Assembly: GCA_052148155.1 (NCBI GenBank)
Contig: JBKQIY010000110.1
Location: 1 to 22,888 of the forward strand
Reading direction: 5' to 3'
DNA length: 22,888 nucleotides
Source of the DNA: JBBQER01 sp052148155
Lineage (GTDB): Bacteria > Actinomycetota > Acidimicrobiia > IMCC26256 > PALSA-610
The notes beneath the pieces are model-generated. The model was given only the letters and a program-made list of their open reading frames with translations. It had not been told where the DNA came from and made no database searches. This document shows, one piece after another, positions 15,792 to 22,888 of the stretch. A program made the translations under genes and the position numbers. Within the stretch, counting starts at the first letter, position 1; each line of letters begins with the position of its first letter.

Positions 15792-16350
15792 GCGAGAGCT
15801 TCCGGTTCGTGTCCAGGGACCTTGGTAACTCGGGTCCGTTATCCGCCACTCGGCCACACTGACCCAGCGCGTACGGACAGGATTGAGACGCGACAGAGTT
15901 CGGTAGGGGCGCGTTATGCGAACCGCTGCCGACGCACACGACGACGCGACGGGGTGACGCCCCAGAACGAGCATCCCCAAGCCACGCTGCTGGGGTGACG
16001 CCCCAGAAGACCGGGACGGTGGGGCACCTTGCTGGACACTATGGATCGGGTGCCCACTTTCGCGACCGGTCGCCAGCGCTGATTCCCGGAGTGCCACCAA
16101 GGATCAGAACCAGCTCTCCCCACTCCAACGCGTAGAACGGCCAAACATTGCATGACGTCGGTCCCCCAGAACATGCGACGGATTCTCGACCTGCCTTGGA
16201 GGCTGGAGGTATCGCGTCTGATGGTGCGCCGCGATCCGTTGCGCTCGCAACGCCGCGTTCCCTAGACCCGCGAAGCTCGCACTCGCATGAACGACCGAAA
16301 CTCAACCACGACGGCAATCCCACTCACGCGCAACCCGAGTGGGCGCGGAT
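15792..16350. other. 559-bp non-coding stretch
   Basis: No convincing gene on either strand: minus-strand frames here (15914-16174, 16039-16323) lack domains, good starts and coding character. The one clear structure is the pair of identical hairpin repeats listed separately. The rest shows no recognisable promoter or RNA gene. Confidence 0.5.
15951..16008 (+). repeat. Two identical 17-bp hairpin repeats
   Basis: GGGGTGACGCCCCAGAA occurs at 15951-15967 and again at 15992-16008, 41 bp start to start. Each contains the inverted repeat GGGG-TGACG-CCCC; in the second copy the stem extends to CTGGGG/CCCCAG. The spacing is close to four helical turns. They could be paired protein-binding sites or small RNA stems. 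Neither lies close to a start codon. Confidence 0.75.
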
Positions 16351-17832
16351 TCACGACGTTGGGCAGCCCACCAGAATGCCGCCAGTTTTGGGGTTCACAG
16401 GCATGAACCGCGGGTCGAAGGTCGTCGCAGTAGTGGTCGGCGCGTGGGTCGTGGTCGTTGTTGGCTGCGGGCTGGTTGCTGGTGGTGTGTGTGGAAGGTT
16501 GGAGACGTGATGTTGGATGGCGGTCCAGTCTCGTCCCACGATGACCAAGACGTCGGCGCCGAGGGTGTCAGCTGTCGTCGGTGATTGGCCGAAGTGCTGG
16601 GCGCCGGTCGCGTAGACGACGGTCACACCCGGGTTGTCTTGGTTGGGCGCCCAACGGACCTGCGTGTGGGTGTAGGTGGCGCCCGCGGCAACCTCGACTG
16701 GTCCCACAGAACGGAAGCCGGCTGCGACGAGCGAGTGGAGCGCTTCGGTGGCGAGGCCCGGGATGCCGGAACCGTTGACGACTCGGACGGTGATCGTGTG
16801 GGGGTCTAACAATCTCGTGACGAAGGGTACGGGCGGCTTGAAATTCGCGAGTTGATCGAGCACCGGTGTCGCGTCGGGATACTTCACGATCACGCGGTTG
16901 GAGTTGGTCGGATCGGGCGTCCAGGGCAGCGTTGTCATGTCGACGTCGGCCGGTTTCACGCCCCGGAAGGCCAGCACGAGGGCTTTGAGTTCGTTGAGTG
17001 TGAGGTTCTGATCGGTGGTGAGGTGGCTCATGACCGCGTCAACGAGACCGAAGATCCGCAGCGGATCATCGTTTGTTTTGCTGATCGCAGTCTGTGCCAG
17101 TGTCCGCAGGAAATACTGTTCGCGGGGGATGCGCTCGATGTCGCTGCCGATCGCGGTCCAGCCCTGGCCGCCTTGCTGGGCCGGATAATTCCATGACCAC
17201 GGTGCCGGGTCGACGAGGTTGTCGGGCACGTAGTAGTGACGCGATCGCGCGTATGCCAAGGCCGTCACACCGTCCATCGACACGCAGCCTGCCTGGTCAA
17301 TGTTCAAGCCGACGTACGGGTCGTGTACCGGGGTCGGGAACCAGATATCGACGTGACCGATCGCGTTGACGATCTGCGGAAAGGTCGCGAAGTCGACCTG
17401 GAGGTAGTGCTGAATCGGGAAATGAAAATCTGTCTCCAACGTCTTGGTCAACAGGCCAGCGCCGCCGAGACCGTACGCCGAGTTGAGCTGACGCATACCG
17501 GAGTATCCGGGAATGTTCACCATCAGGTCGCGCGGGAACGACACGACCAGTGGAACGGGCACGGCCGGGTCGACGTGGACCACCATCATCGTGTCCGAGT
17601 TGCCGTCGTTGTCGTGCCCGAACAACAAGAAGTTTGCCGGTTTCGCGGGAGTGTCCGGCGCGAGGATGCCGCCCGCAAGACGCACAACTGTCCGTTTCGT
17701 GAACTCATGTTTCGCGAATCGGCTGCCGCCCGCCACGACCGCCACCAACACGCCCGCGGTCAGGACACTCACGACCGCGCATGCCACGACAAAACGTTGG
17801 AAGAACAACCGAAGCCCGAATTGTGCGCGCAT
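16351..17832 (-). CDS. LCP-family cell-wall glycopolymer ligase with LytR_C domain
   Basis: 493 residues from ATG 17830-17832. One N-terminal membrane helix (residues ~10-35) anchors an extracytoplasmic LCP domain: GHDNDGNSDTMMVVHVDP (72-89), VSFPRDLMVNIPG (97-109, with the key Arg101), GMRQLNSAYGLGG, and AYARSRHYY (193-201, polyphosphate-binding Arg). A C-terminal LytR_C domain starts near HTITVRVVNGSGIPGLATEA, and the chain ends in a Thr-rich segment. LCP enzymes transfer lipid-linked glycopolymers such as arabinogalactan or teichoic-type chains to peptidoglycan. TAGGTT lies 9 nt upstream of the ATG. It is monocistronic here. Confidence 0.95.
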   Translation of the reverse strand: MRAQFGLRLFFQRFVVACAVVSVLTAGVLVAVVAGGSRFAKHEFTKRTVVRLAGGILAPDTPAKPANFLLFGHDNDGNSDTMMVVHVDPAVPVPLVVSFPRDLMVNIPGYSGMRQLNSAYGLGGAGLLTKTLETDFHFPIQHYLQVDFATFPQIVNAIGHVDIWFPTPVHDPYVGLNIDQAGCVSMDGVTALAYARSRHYYVPDNLVDPAPWSWNYPAQQGGQGWTAIGSDIERIPREQYFLRTLAQTAISKTNDDPLRIFGLVDAVMSHLTTDQNLTLNELKALVLAFRGVKPADVDMTTLPWTPDPTNSNRVIVKYPDATPVLDQLANFKPPVPFVTRLLDPHTITVRVVNGSGIPGLATEALHSLVAAGFRSVGPVEVAAGATYTHTQVRWAPNQDNPGVTVVYATGAQHFGQSPTTADTLGADVLVIVGRDWTAIQHHVSNLPHTPPATSPQPTTTTTHAPTTTATTFDPRFMPVNPKTGGILVGCPTS

Positions 17833-18763
17833 CGGGCATCAAACCTACCCACACCACACCTGCCAGTAGTCGCACCATCGCCGCTTACGAGGTTTCGGAA
17901 ACGAGCGACCGTCGCCGCGTGCAACAGGGATGCGCCGCAGCGCGGCAGCTTTGGCGCCGTCGACGTGTCATACGAGCGGGAAGCGAACCAAATTCTGATC
18001 GCGACTGACGTGTCGAAAATCGCTCACGGGCCAGTATCGGCCTGACTTCTGCGAGCGTGTCGTTGGCTGTTTTCACGTCAGTCAACCGAGCCGGTGGGCG
18101 TCGATCCTGTGAATGCCGAATCTTCGCCCGGTCGGGTCGAGCAGGTATTCCGGTTGGCGTGAGCGACTCCGGTCGGGAGGCTGCGAGGATCGTCGGGGAA
18201 TGGGGACTGACTGAGAGCTCGGCCCGCAGCCGGGGCGCCGATCCGCGATCGCGTGGGTACGTACTGCACGAGCGGATCGCAGCAGCCTTTCGGTTCGGTG
18301 TCGGCCGGCGAGCGGTGAAGACACCCGTTACGCATTCGAGATCGCTGCGGCGCGCGTGACGGTATTCAACTGGCCGCCGACTGGCTGGCGGCAGGGCCGA
18401 CTCCGAAGGGGGACACCGGCGGGGTCGCCGTTGGCATGTGGATCGGCTTCAGGTCCCGCGTTCCGTTCTGCCTCGTGTCGCCGAGCTCGAGGCGCGGACG
18501 GCCGCGATGGTGTTGGATGACATGATGCGTCGGGTGAGACCGCGATCCGTTCGAGCTCGGCGCGACGAAGAACCGAACGACGGCGCGGTTCTCCCCGCAG
18601 CTCGGTCACGAACGCTGAGGATGCTGTCGGCGCGACACCAAGACCAGCGGGACAGGTCTTTCCTGTCGATGACTTGTCGCCCTCGCTTCGGCATCCGTCG
18701 CACGTTCGTCGTCGGTCCACCTTGCGACGTTCCTGGTTGGAAAGGAATAGGGGAGACTGCCGC
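17833..18763. other. 931-bp stretch with no recognisable gene
   Basis: This is the longest gap in the window. Open frames exist on both strands (for example plus 18057-18359 and 18438-18767), but their translations lack domains and hydrophobic or helical patterning. I see no tRNA, rRNA or riboswitch core. The LCP promoter lies at its left end, and the kinase ribosome site (GGGGAG near 18750-18755) at its right end. It may hold decayed coding sequence. Confidence 0.5.
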
Positions 18764-19756
18764 GTGATCGAAGCGTCGGCGCCGGTCCGCATTTGCGACA
18801 ACGGGGGCTGGACCGATACGTGGTTCGGGGGGCCCGGACGGGTCTTGAACATTGCGGTGACCCCCGCCGCGGAGGTCTCGATCCGCACGACCGGGGGCGC
18901 GCACCGGGTGGTGCTCGACGCAAAGAACTTCGGCGACCGGTACACCATCATCCCGGGAGCGTCGCGTCTCGCCCGCCATCCGCTGCTCGAAGCCGCGATC
19001 GATGTGTTGCCTCCTCCCGCGGACGTCGCAATCGAAGTCAGTGTGCGTTCCGTCGTGCCGCCCGGATGTGGCACCGGGACGTCCGCGGCGGTCGCGGTCG
19101 CCCTGTTGGGCGCCTTAGCTGCCGTGCGTTCGGAGGAGCTGTCACCGCGCGACGTTGCGTACGCCGCGCATCGACTCGAGGTCGAGATCCTCGGGCTCGA
19201 GAGCGGGATTCAAGACCAACTCAGTGCGGCGTTCGGTGGGATCAGCTACTTGGAGATCGAGCCCTATCCGCAGGCATCGGTGCGCACCCTGCCGGCCTGG
19301 GAGGAACTCAACTCCGGACTGACGCTGGTCTTCCTCGGTCGCGCGCACCACTCCTCGGACGTGCACCGACAAGTCATCGAGCGCGCCGCGCACGACGGGT
19401 CGCCCGCGTTCGCGTGGCTGCGCGACGCGGCGGTCGCGGCGCGCGACGCGGTCGTCGTTCGGGATCTCGACGCGTTCGGCCGCTCGATGATCGCCAACAC
19501 CGACGCCCAACAGGCGCTGCACCCGAGCCTGGTCGGTGTCGACGCACAGCGTGTCATCGAACTCGCCGCCTCGCAGCGGGCCCTCGGATGGAAGGTCAAT
19601 GGGGCCGGCGGAGACGGCGGCTCGGTCACGATCTTGAGCGCGACCCCTCGTGCCAAGGACGCGCTCGAGGGTCGCGTCGCCGCGTCGGAGCGCGGCTACC
19701 AGGTCGTGCCGGTGCAGGTCAGCTCGGTCGGGCTTCAGGTGACCGGTGCGCTCTAG
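18764..19756 (+). CDS. GHMP-family sugar kinase
   Basis: 330 residues from GTG 18764, with GGGGAG 8 nt upstream. The N-terminus EASAPVRICDNGGWTDTWFG is the substrate-binding motif of GHMP kinases related to heptose-7-phosphate, fucose and galacturonate kinases. The ATP-binding motif PPGCGTGTSAA (99-109) replaces the usual GLGSSAA. LESGIQDQLSAAFGGI follows near 145-160, and the C-terminal WKVNGAGGDGGSVTIL is motif 3. The enzyme should phosphorylate a sugar hydroxyl, most likely at C1 of a monosaccharide; the exact sugar cannot be told. The downstream propeller gene starts inside its last codons, which indicates translational coupling. Confidence 0.9.
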   Translation: MIEASAPVRICDNGGWTDTWFGGPGRVLNIAVTPAAEVSIRTTGGAHRVVLDAKNFGDRYTIIPGASRLARHPLLEAAIDVLPPPADVAIEVSVRSVVPPGCGTGTSAAVAVALLGALAAVRSEELSPRDVAYAAHRLEVEILGLESGIQDQLSAAFGGISYLEIEPYPQASVRTLPAWEELNSGLTLVFLGRAHHSSDVHRQVIERAAHDGSPAFAWLRDAAVAARDAVVVRDLDAFGRSMIANTDAQQALHPSLVGVDAQRVIELAASQRALGWKVNGAGGDGGSVTILSATPRAKDALEGRVAASERGYQVVPVQVSSVGLQVTGAL

Positions 19757-20582
19757 CATCTCGTTCCCGATGGACTGGGATGTACTCGCACACGGCTACG
19801 GACTCGCGGAAGCGCCGACGATCGACGTCGACGGGTCTCTGCTGTTCTCGGACGTGCTCGGCGGTGGTGTCTACCGGCTTGACGCCTCGGGCGCGGTTTC
19901 CACGGTCGTACCCAAGCGGAGAGGGGTCGGCGGAATCGCGGTCCATGAGGCGGGCGGAATCGTGTGTTCCGGCCGCGACGTCGTCCACGTCGGTGCGGAC
20001 CACAGCTCCCGCACCGTGCTCCACGTCGACGGGGTTGCCGGCTGGAACGATGTGTGCACCGACGCGACCGGGCAGGTCTATGCCGGCGCGTTACGTTTCG
20101 CGGTCTTCGATCCCGACGCCGACGTCGTTCCCGGCGAATTGTGGCGGGTCGCGCTCGACGATGACCCGGCGGTGGTGTTCGGCGACGTCGCACACGCGAA
20201 CGGGGTTGCGTGCACCGCCGATGGCCGGACCATCTACCTCAGCGACACGCGCCGACAGCGCGTCATCGTCTTCGACGTCGAACGCGCGACCCGCCGCGAC
20301 TTCGACCTGTCGGCGCTCGGACATCCGGACGGGATGGCGCTCGACGATCACGACGGGCTCTGGGTAGCGCTCGTCAGTGGCGGCATCGTTCGTCTCACAC
20401 CCGACGGGACCGTCGACCAGACCCTGCAACCGCCGTCGGCGTTCACGACGAGTGTGTGCTTCGCCGGACGCGATCTCTACATCACGACCGGCGGTCATTC
20501 TGGCGACGCCGATCTGCGCGGCTGCGTGCTCCGCACGACGGTCGACGTTGGCGGCGCACCGGTCGCGGCCGCTCGCGTCTGA
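19746..20582 (+). CDS. SMP-30/gluconolactonase/LRE-like beta-propeller
   Basis: 278 residues from GTG 19746, overlapping the kinase gene by 11 nt. ATG 19770 is the alternative start. The chain shows repeated propeller blades: GLAEAPTIDVDGSLLFSDVL, GGGVYRLDASGAVSTV, GWNDVCTDATGQVYAGAL, HANGVACTADGRTIYLSDTR, HPDGMALDDHDGLWVALV and GGIVRLTPDGTV. The Glu, Asn and Asp residues expected to bind the central metal are present in EAP, WNDV and HPDG segments. Family members hydrolyse sugar lactones or related esters in the cytoplasm. Pairing with a sugar kinase suggests a small carbohydrate pathway; the order of reactions is not evident. Confidence 0.92.
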   Translation: MRSSISFPMDWDVLAHGYGLAEAPTIDVDGSLLFSDVLGGGVYRLDASGAVSTVVPKRRGVGGIAVHEAGGIVCSGRDVVHVGADHSSRTVLHVDGVAGWNDVCTDATGQVYAGALRFAVFDPDADVVPGELWRVALDDDPAVVFGDVAHANGVACTADGRTIYLSDTRRQRVIVFDVERATRRDFDLSALGHPDGMALDDHDGLWVALVSGGIVRLTPDGTVDQTLQPPSAFTTSVCFAGRDLYITTGGHSGDADLRGCVLRTTVDVGGAPVAAARV

Positions 20583-20789
20583 GAGGCGTGCGAGCAGGCG
20601 GGGCAACGCGGCTGTTCCGTCCCTGGGGAGGTTCACCGGTCGTGTCTGTCGTCGGTCTCGTGCTCGTTCGGTCAGAACAGGCCGGCTCGTTTCGCAAAGG
20701 TGAGCGTCGGGTGGGTCACAGACCCGTCGACAGCGCGCGGCATCGACGAACGTGGTTCGACGTCATGGGGCATCGCGCGGGACTGCGGA

Positions 20790-20807
20790 TGTGGTGTGGA
20801 CACCACA
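20790..20807. promoter_or_regulatory. Perfect 18-bp palindrome
   Basis: TGTGGTGT-GG-ACACCACA: two 8-bp arms around a GG centre, just beyond the stop codon of the phosphotransferase gene. A second small stem, GGGTC-ACA-GACCC, lies at 20713-20725. Both are in the gap between convergent genes. They may serve as bidirectional terminators without T-tracts, or the first may be a repressor site for a regulator encoded elsewhere. Confidence 0.45.
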
Positions 20808-20817
20808 GGCAACGCGA

Positions 20818-21921
20818 TCAGGGGTCCGGCACGATCGAGCGCGCCTCGTCGGCCCGCTCGACCAAGAACCGGATCGTCGGCGCCCACCAGTTCAGGCTCT
20901 CATCGATCGGCCGCCGATTGAGTTGACCTTCGTTGTCGTCGACGGCTCGCAAGATCGCGGGGGCGATCCATGCGTATTTCGCGGCGATCGTCGCGGCCAT
21001 GCCGAGCCGCACCAGCGAGTCGGCGCCACCCCAACCGGCATCGCGGAGGCCGGCCGCGTAGCCGTTGCAGACGGTCTCGTAGAGGTTGTCGATCACCACC
21101 GGATCGACGTGGAAGTCGAGCACCGCGTCGGGCACGAGATTGCCGACGTCTTCGCCGATCGCGCCGACACCGATGAACGCCCAGTCGACCGCGGTGGTCG
21201 AGCCATCGTTGTCGCCGAACAGGTTGGCTGGATGGAGGTCGAGGTGACACAGCGTGCGCGGGAGGGCGTCGAGCGCGTCGAGGAAGAGAGATCGGTCACG
21301 TCGCATGGCTTGAAGCTGGGCGGTCGGAGGATCCGGGAACCACGACACCAGACGCGGATGCTGCCAAAGTTGTGGACGGTCGAGGAGGTGGGTGTCGCGG
21401 TCGCGTTGATGCAGATAACTCCGCAACCAGTCGTGACTCAGCCAGTCGTGATCGGGAAGCGGCCGTCCGTCGAGGAACGCGCCTTGCATCTGTCCGAGAT
21501 GCCGGGCCGCCGACCCGTACCGTTCGACCGGCCAGATCGTCGCCGGTGGGGACTGAAGATCCTCCAACCACAATGCGACGCTGCCGTCGTCGCGGCACGA
21601 AACGAGATAACACGTCGGAGCGCGCAACCCGCCGGTGAGCGAGGCCAGCAGCCCGGTCTCGTACGCGAGGACCTCGCGACGCCAGTAGTACCAGTGCGTC
21701 GGGCTCCGACCCGAGCGCCAGTTCGGATGGCCGTCGTCGGAATGGGCGACGACTTTCAAGATCGCCGAGCGTTCACCCGTACGTACACGCCAGATTCCCG
21801 AGCTCGCCGACGCGACCGGCTCGTAGACACGTTCGACCTCGACGTGGGCACGGTCGACAACGTCGGTCTGAAACACCGAGTGCAGTTCGACGAACGGGAG
21901 TGCCGGATCGACCGTCGTCAC
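20818..21921 (-). CDS. Aminoglycoside-phosphotransferase-like kinase (APH family)
   Basis: 367 residues from GTG 21919-21921. The protein-kinase-like fold is clear: SGIWRVRTGERSAILKVV with the ATP-binding Lys56, Glu83 or Glu88 in RREVLAYE, the catalytic loop LCHLDLHPANLF (224-235) and the metal-binding AVDWAFIGVGAIGEDVGNL (Asp246). These are Brenner-type motifs of APH enzymes. The family covers antibiotic kinases but also kinases for choline, homoserine and sugars. Its translational coupling (4-nt GTGA overlap) with a Gfo/Idh/MocA oxidoreductase argues for a metabolic small-molecule substrate rather than antibiotic resistance. Confidence 0.92.
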   Translation of the reverse strand: MTTVDPALPFVELHSVFQTDVVDRAHVEVERVYEPVASASSGIWRVRTGERSAILKVVAHSDDGHPNWRSGRSPTHWYYWRREVLAYETGLLASLTGGLRAPTCYLVSCRDDGSVALWLEDLQSPPATIWPVERYGSAARHLGQMQGAFLDGRPLPDHDWLSHDWLRSYLHQRDRDTHLLDRPQLWQHPRLVSWFPDPPTAQLQAMRRDRSLFLDALDALPRTLCHLDLHPANLFGDNDGSTTAVDWAFIGVGAIGEDVGNLVPDAVLDFHVDPVVIDNLYETVCNGYAAGLRDAGWGGADSLVRLGMAATIAAKYAWIAPAILRAVDDNEGQLNRRPIDESLNWWAPTIRFLVERADEARSIVPDP

Positions 21922-22853
21922 CCGAGCGATCCGGGGTCGACGCCGACGCCGCCTGCCTCGCTACTCGCGTACGCGGCGAGCGCGAAGCGCAAGACGTTGA
22001 CCGCTTCTTCACCGCTCCACAGGAGCGGACCTTCGCCGGTGCGCAGCCAGCGGAGCCAGTGTCGGCCCGAGTCGCGGAAGCTGCTGGCCCAGTCGTCGTC
22101 GAGCGCGTGGAACGAGCGCATCTCTCCGTCGACGTAGATCTCGACGCTCGGTTGTTGGATGCCGCGGCCGGTACAGCGGTTCACCCGAGCGAAACCTTTG
22201 CGGCCGGTGACCTCCCAACGTTCGTCGTTCGTGTAGTAGTCGGACCGCAGGTACATATCGGTGGCGATGGTGATGTCCCACACTCCGCGGATCCCGTTGT
22301 CGTGTTCCCACAGGATCGTGGTCGGCGCGTCGATGTCGACGCCGGGGAACACCTCCGTGCCTCCGACCCAGGCGCGCACCTGCTTGATCGGGCCGAACAG
22401 CCAGATTGCAGTCGCGAGCTTGTGCCACCCGTCGTCGAAGACGAGGATTCCGCGGCCGTTTTGCATCTGCTGGAACTGCCACCGGTAGCTACTTGCGGGG
22501 ACGTCCCAGCCGCCGCGGCCGCTGCCCACCATCTTCATGTGGTAGCCGCTGACCTCGCCGAGCGCACCGGACGTCGCCAGCTCCTTCAGCCTCACCAACG
22601 GCTCATAGAAGACGTAGTTCTCCATGACCCGCAGGATCCGTCCGTTGGATCTCGCCGCGTCGACCATGCGCCGGGCGGCCTCGAGGTCGTTGCACATCGG
22701 CTTCTGCAGGTTGACGTGCCAGCCGAAGTCGAGCAGCTCGGCCACGGCGTCGGCGTGCAGCACGATCGGCAGCAGTACCTCGGCCGTATCGACCTCGAGG
22801 CCGCTGTTCGCCAGCTCGGCCGCCGACGCGAACGGCTGCGTGTTACGCGTCAT
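21918..22853 (-). CDS. Gfo/Idh/MocA-family oxidoreductase, N-terminus missing
   Basis: 311 residues from ATG 22851-22853. The body matches the family: DTAEVLLPIVLHADAVAELL, HVNLQKPMCNDLEAARRMVD (QKP in place of the catalytic EKP Lys motif), then the C-terminal domain with MVGSGRGGWD and FDDGWHKLATAIWLFGP. About 50-60 residues expected before this, including the GxGxxG dinucleotide-binding loop, are absent. Upstream of the ATG the frame has two TAG codons within 20 bases. Those bases instead encode, on the other strand, a homolog of this protein's own middle part. The gene is therefore truncated by a rearrangement or a misassembly near 22835. Intact enzymes oxidise sugars or cyclitols with NAD(P). 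It overlaps the APH-like gene by 4 nt. Confidence 0.85.
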   Translation of the reverse strand: MTRNTQPFASAAELANSGLEVDTAEVLLPIVLHADAVAELLDFGWHVNLQKPMCNDLEAARRMVDAARSNGRILRVMENYVFYEPLVRLKELATSGALGEVSGYHMKMVGSGRGGWDVPASSYRWQFQQMQNGRGILVFDDGWHKLATAIWLFGPIKQVRAWVGGTEVFPGVDIDAPTTILWEHDNGIRGVWDITIATDMYLRSDYYTNDERWEVTGRKGFARVNRCTGRGIQQPSVEIYVDGEMRSFHALDDDWASSFRDSGRHWLRWLRTGEGPLLWSGEEAVNVLRFALAAYASSEAGGVGVDPGSLG

Positions 22854-22888
22854 GGAGAACTACCTGTTCTACGAGCCGCTACGAAAGT
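22840..22888 (+). other. Inverted Gfo/Idh/MocA gene fragment at window edge
   Basis: The plus strand reads VLRVMENYLFYEPLRK to the last bases, closely matching ILRVMENYVFYEPLVR inside the minus-strand oxidoreductase (22595-22640). Fifteen bases are identical in inverted orientation (22614-22628 and 22849-22863), while flanking codons differ at synonymous and some non-synonymous sites. It is therefore a related gene piece, not an exact fold-back copy. Its own N-terminal part is not encoded upstream. The rest would lie outside the window. Confidence 0.55.

Noticed and set aside
15480..16100. 206-residue version of the two-helix membrane protein
   Set aside because: The first 100 residues are low-quality sequence crossing the hairpin repeats; the ATG at 15791 has a ribosome site and starts the protein-like part.
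16351..16480. Thr-rich repeats at the end of the LCP gene as a possible tandem repeat array
   Set aside because: It is an ordinary low-complexity extracytoplasmic tail with irregular codons, not a DNA repeat.
18438..18767. Plus-strand ORF containing VPRSVLP, faintly like FGGY sugar kinases
   Set aside because: The resemblance is seven residues only and the rest of the frame has no kinase features.
1..22888. CRISPR arrays, insertion sequences, transposases or phage genes
   Set aside because: No regularly spaced repeats, transposase motifs, terminal inverted repeats with target duplications or phage structural genes were seen.

Overview
High-GC bacterial DNA with strong G/C bias at third codon positions. 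The gene set (WhiB regulator, ANTAR and STAS fragments, DinB/mycothiol-type protein, DrrAB-type exporter, LCP wall ligase with a LytR C-terminal domain, neocarzinostatin-fold lipoprotein) points to an actinobacterium. Acidimicrobiia or a related deep lineage is a guess. Several genes appear to start at or near the predicted transcript start, with a TANNNT box 6-9 nt upstream, which also fits Actinobacteria.

Layout. 1-2390 (-): a large MMPL/RND exporter running off the left edge. 2391-5900: a regulatory and partly decayed stretch holding a DinB-family protein, a bare ANTAR-domain protein, a STAS gene that looks frameshifted, a small one-TM protein, a weak ORF and an intact WhiB gene. 6091-7224 (-): a membrane protein of a channel-like family. 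7342-8719 (+): the most interesting locus, a probable leaderless 18-codon leader peptide with three consecutive Thr codons, followed by stable hairpins and then a ThrRS reduced to catalytic core plus anticodon-binding domain. 8716-10605 (-): a DrrAB-type ABC exporter, with a MarR regulator divergent at 10674. 11054-11712 (-): a frameshifted gene of unknown function. 11963-12985 (+): an intact cytoplasmic trypsin-like protease. 13139-15791 (-): a lipoprotein with a neocarzinostatin-like domain, a RibD/DHFR-like reductase, an MmcQ/YjbR protein and a two-TM protein. 16351-17832 (-): LCP protein. 18764-20582 (+): GHMP sugar kinase overlapping an SMP-30-like beta-propeller. 20818-22853 (-): aminoglycoside-phosphotransferase-like kinase overlapping a Gfo/Idh/MocA oxidoreductase that lacks its N-terminal NAD-binding glycine motif.

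How the parts may work together. The ThrRS leader looks like a ribosome-mediated attenuator: shortage of charged tRNA-Thr would stall the ribosome at the Thr triplet and change folding upstream of the synthetase. Because this ThrRS lacks the TGS and editing domains and sits tail-to-tail with a drug-exporter operon next to a MarR gene, one reading is an inducible spare ThrRS in a small self-protection locus. That reading is inference. The right-hand genes look like sugar or cyclitol metabolism; substrates cannot be told from sequence.

Two genes look frameshifted and the right edge carries an inverted homologous fragment. Either the region is decaying or the assembly has errors at these points.
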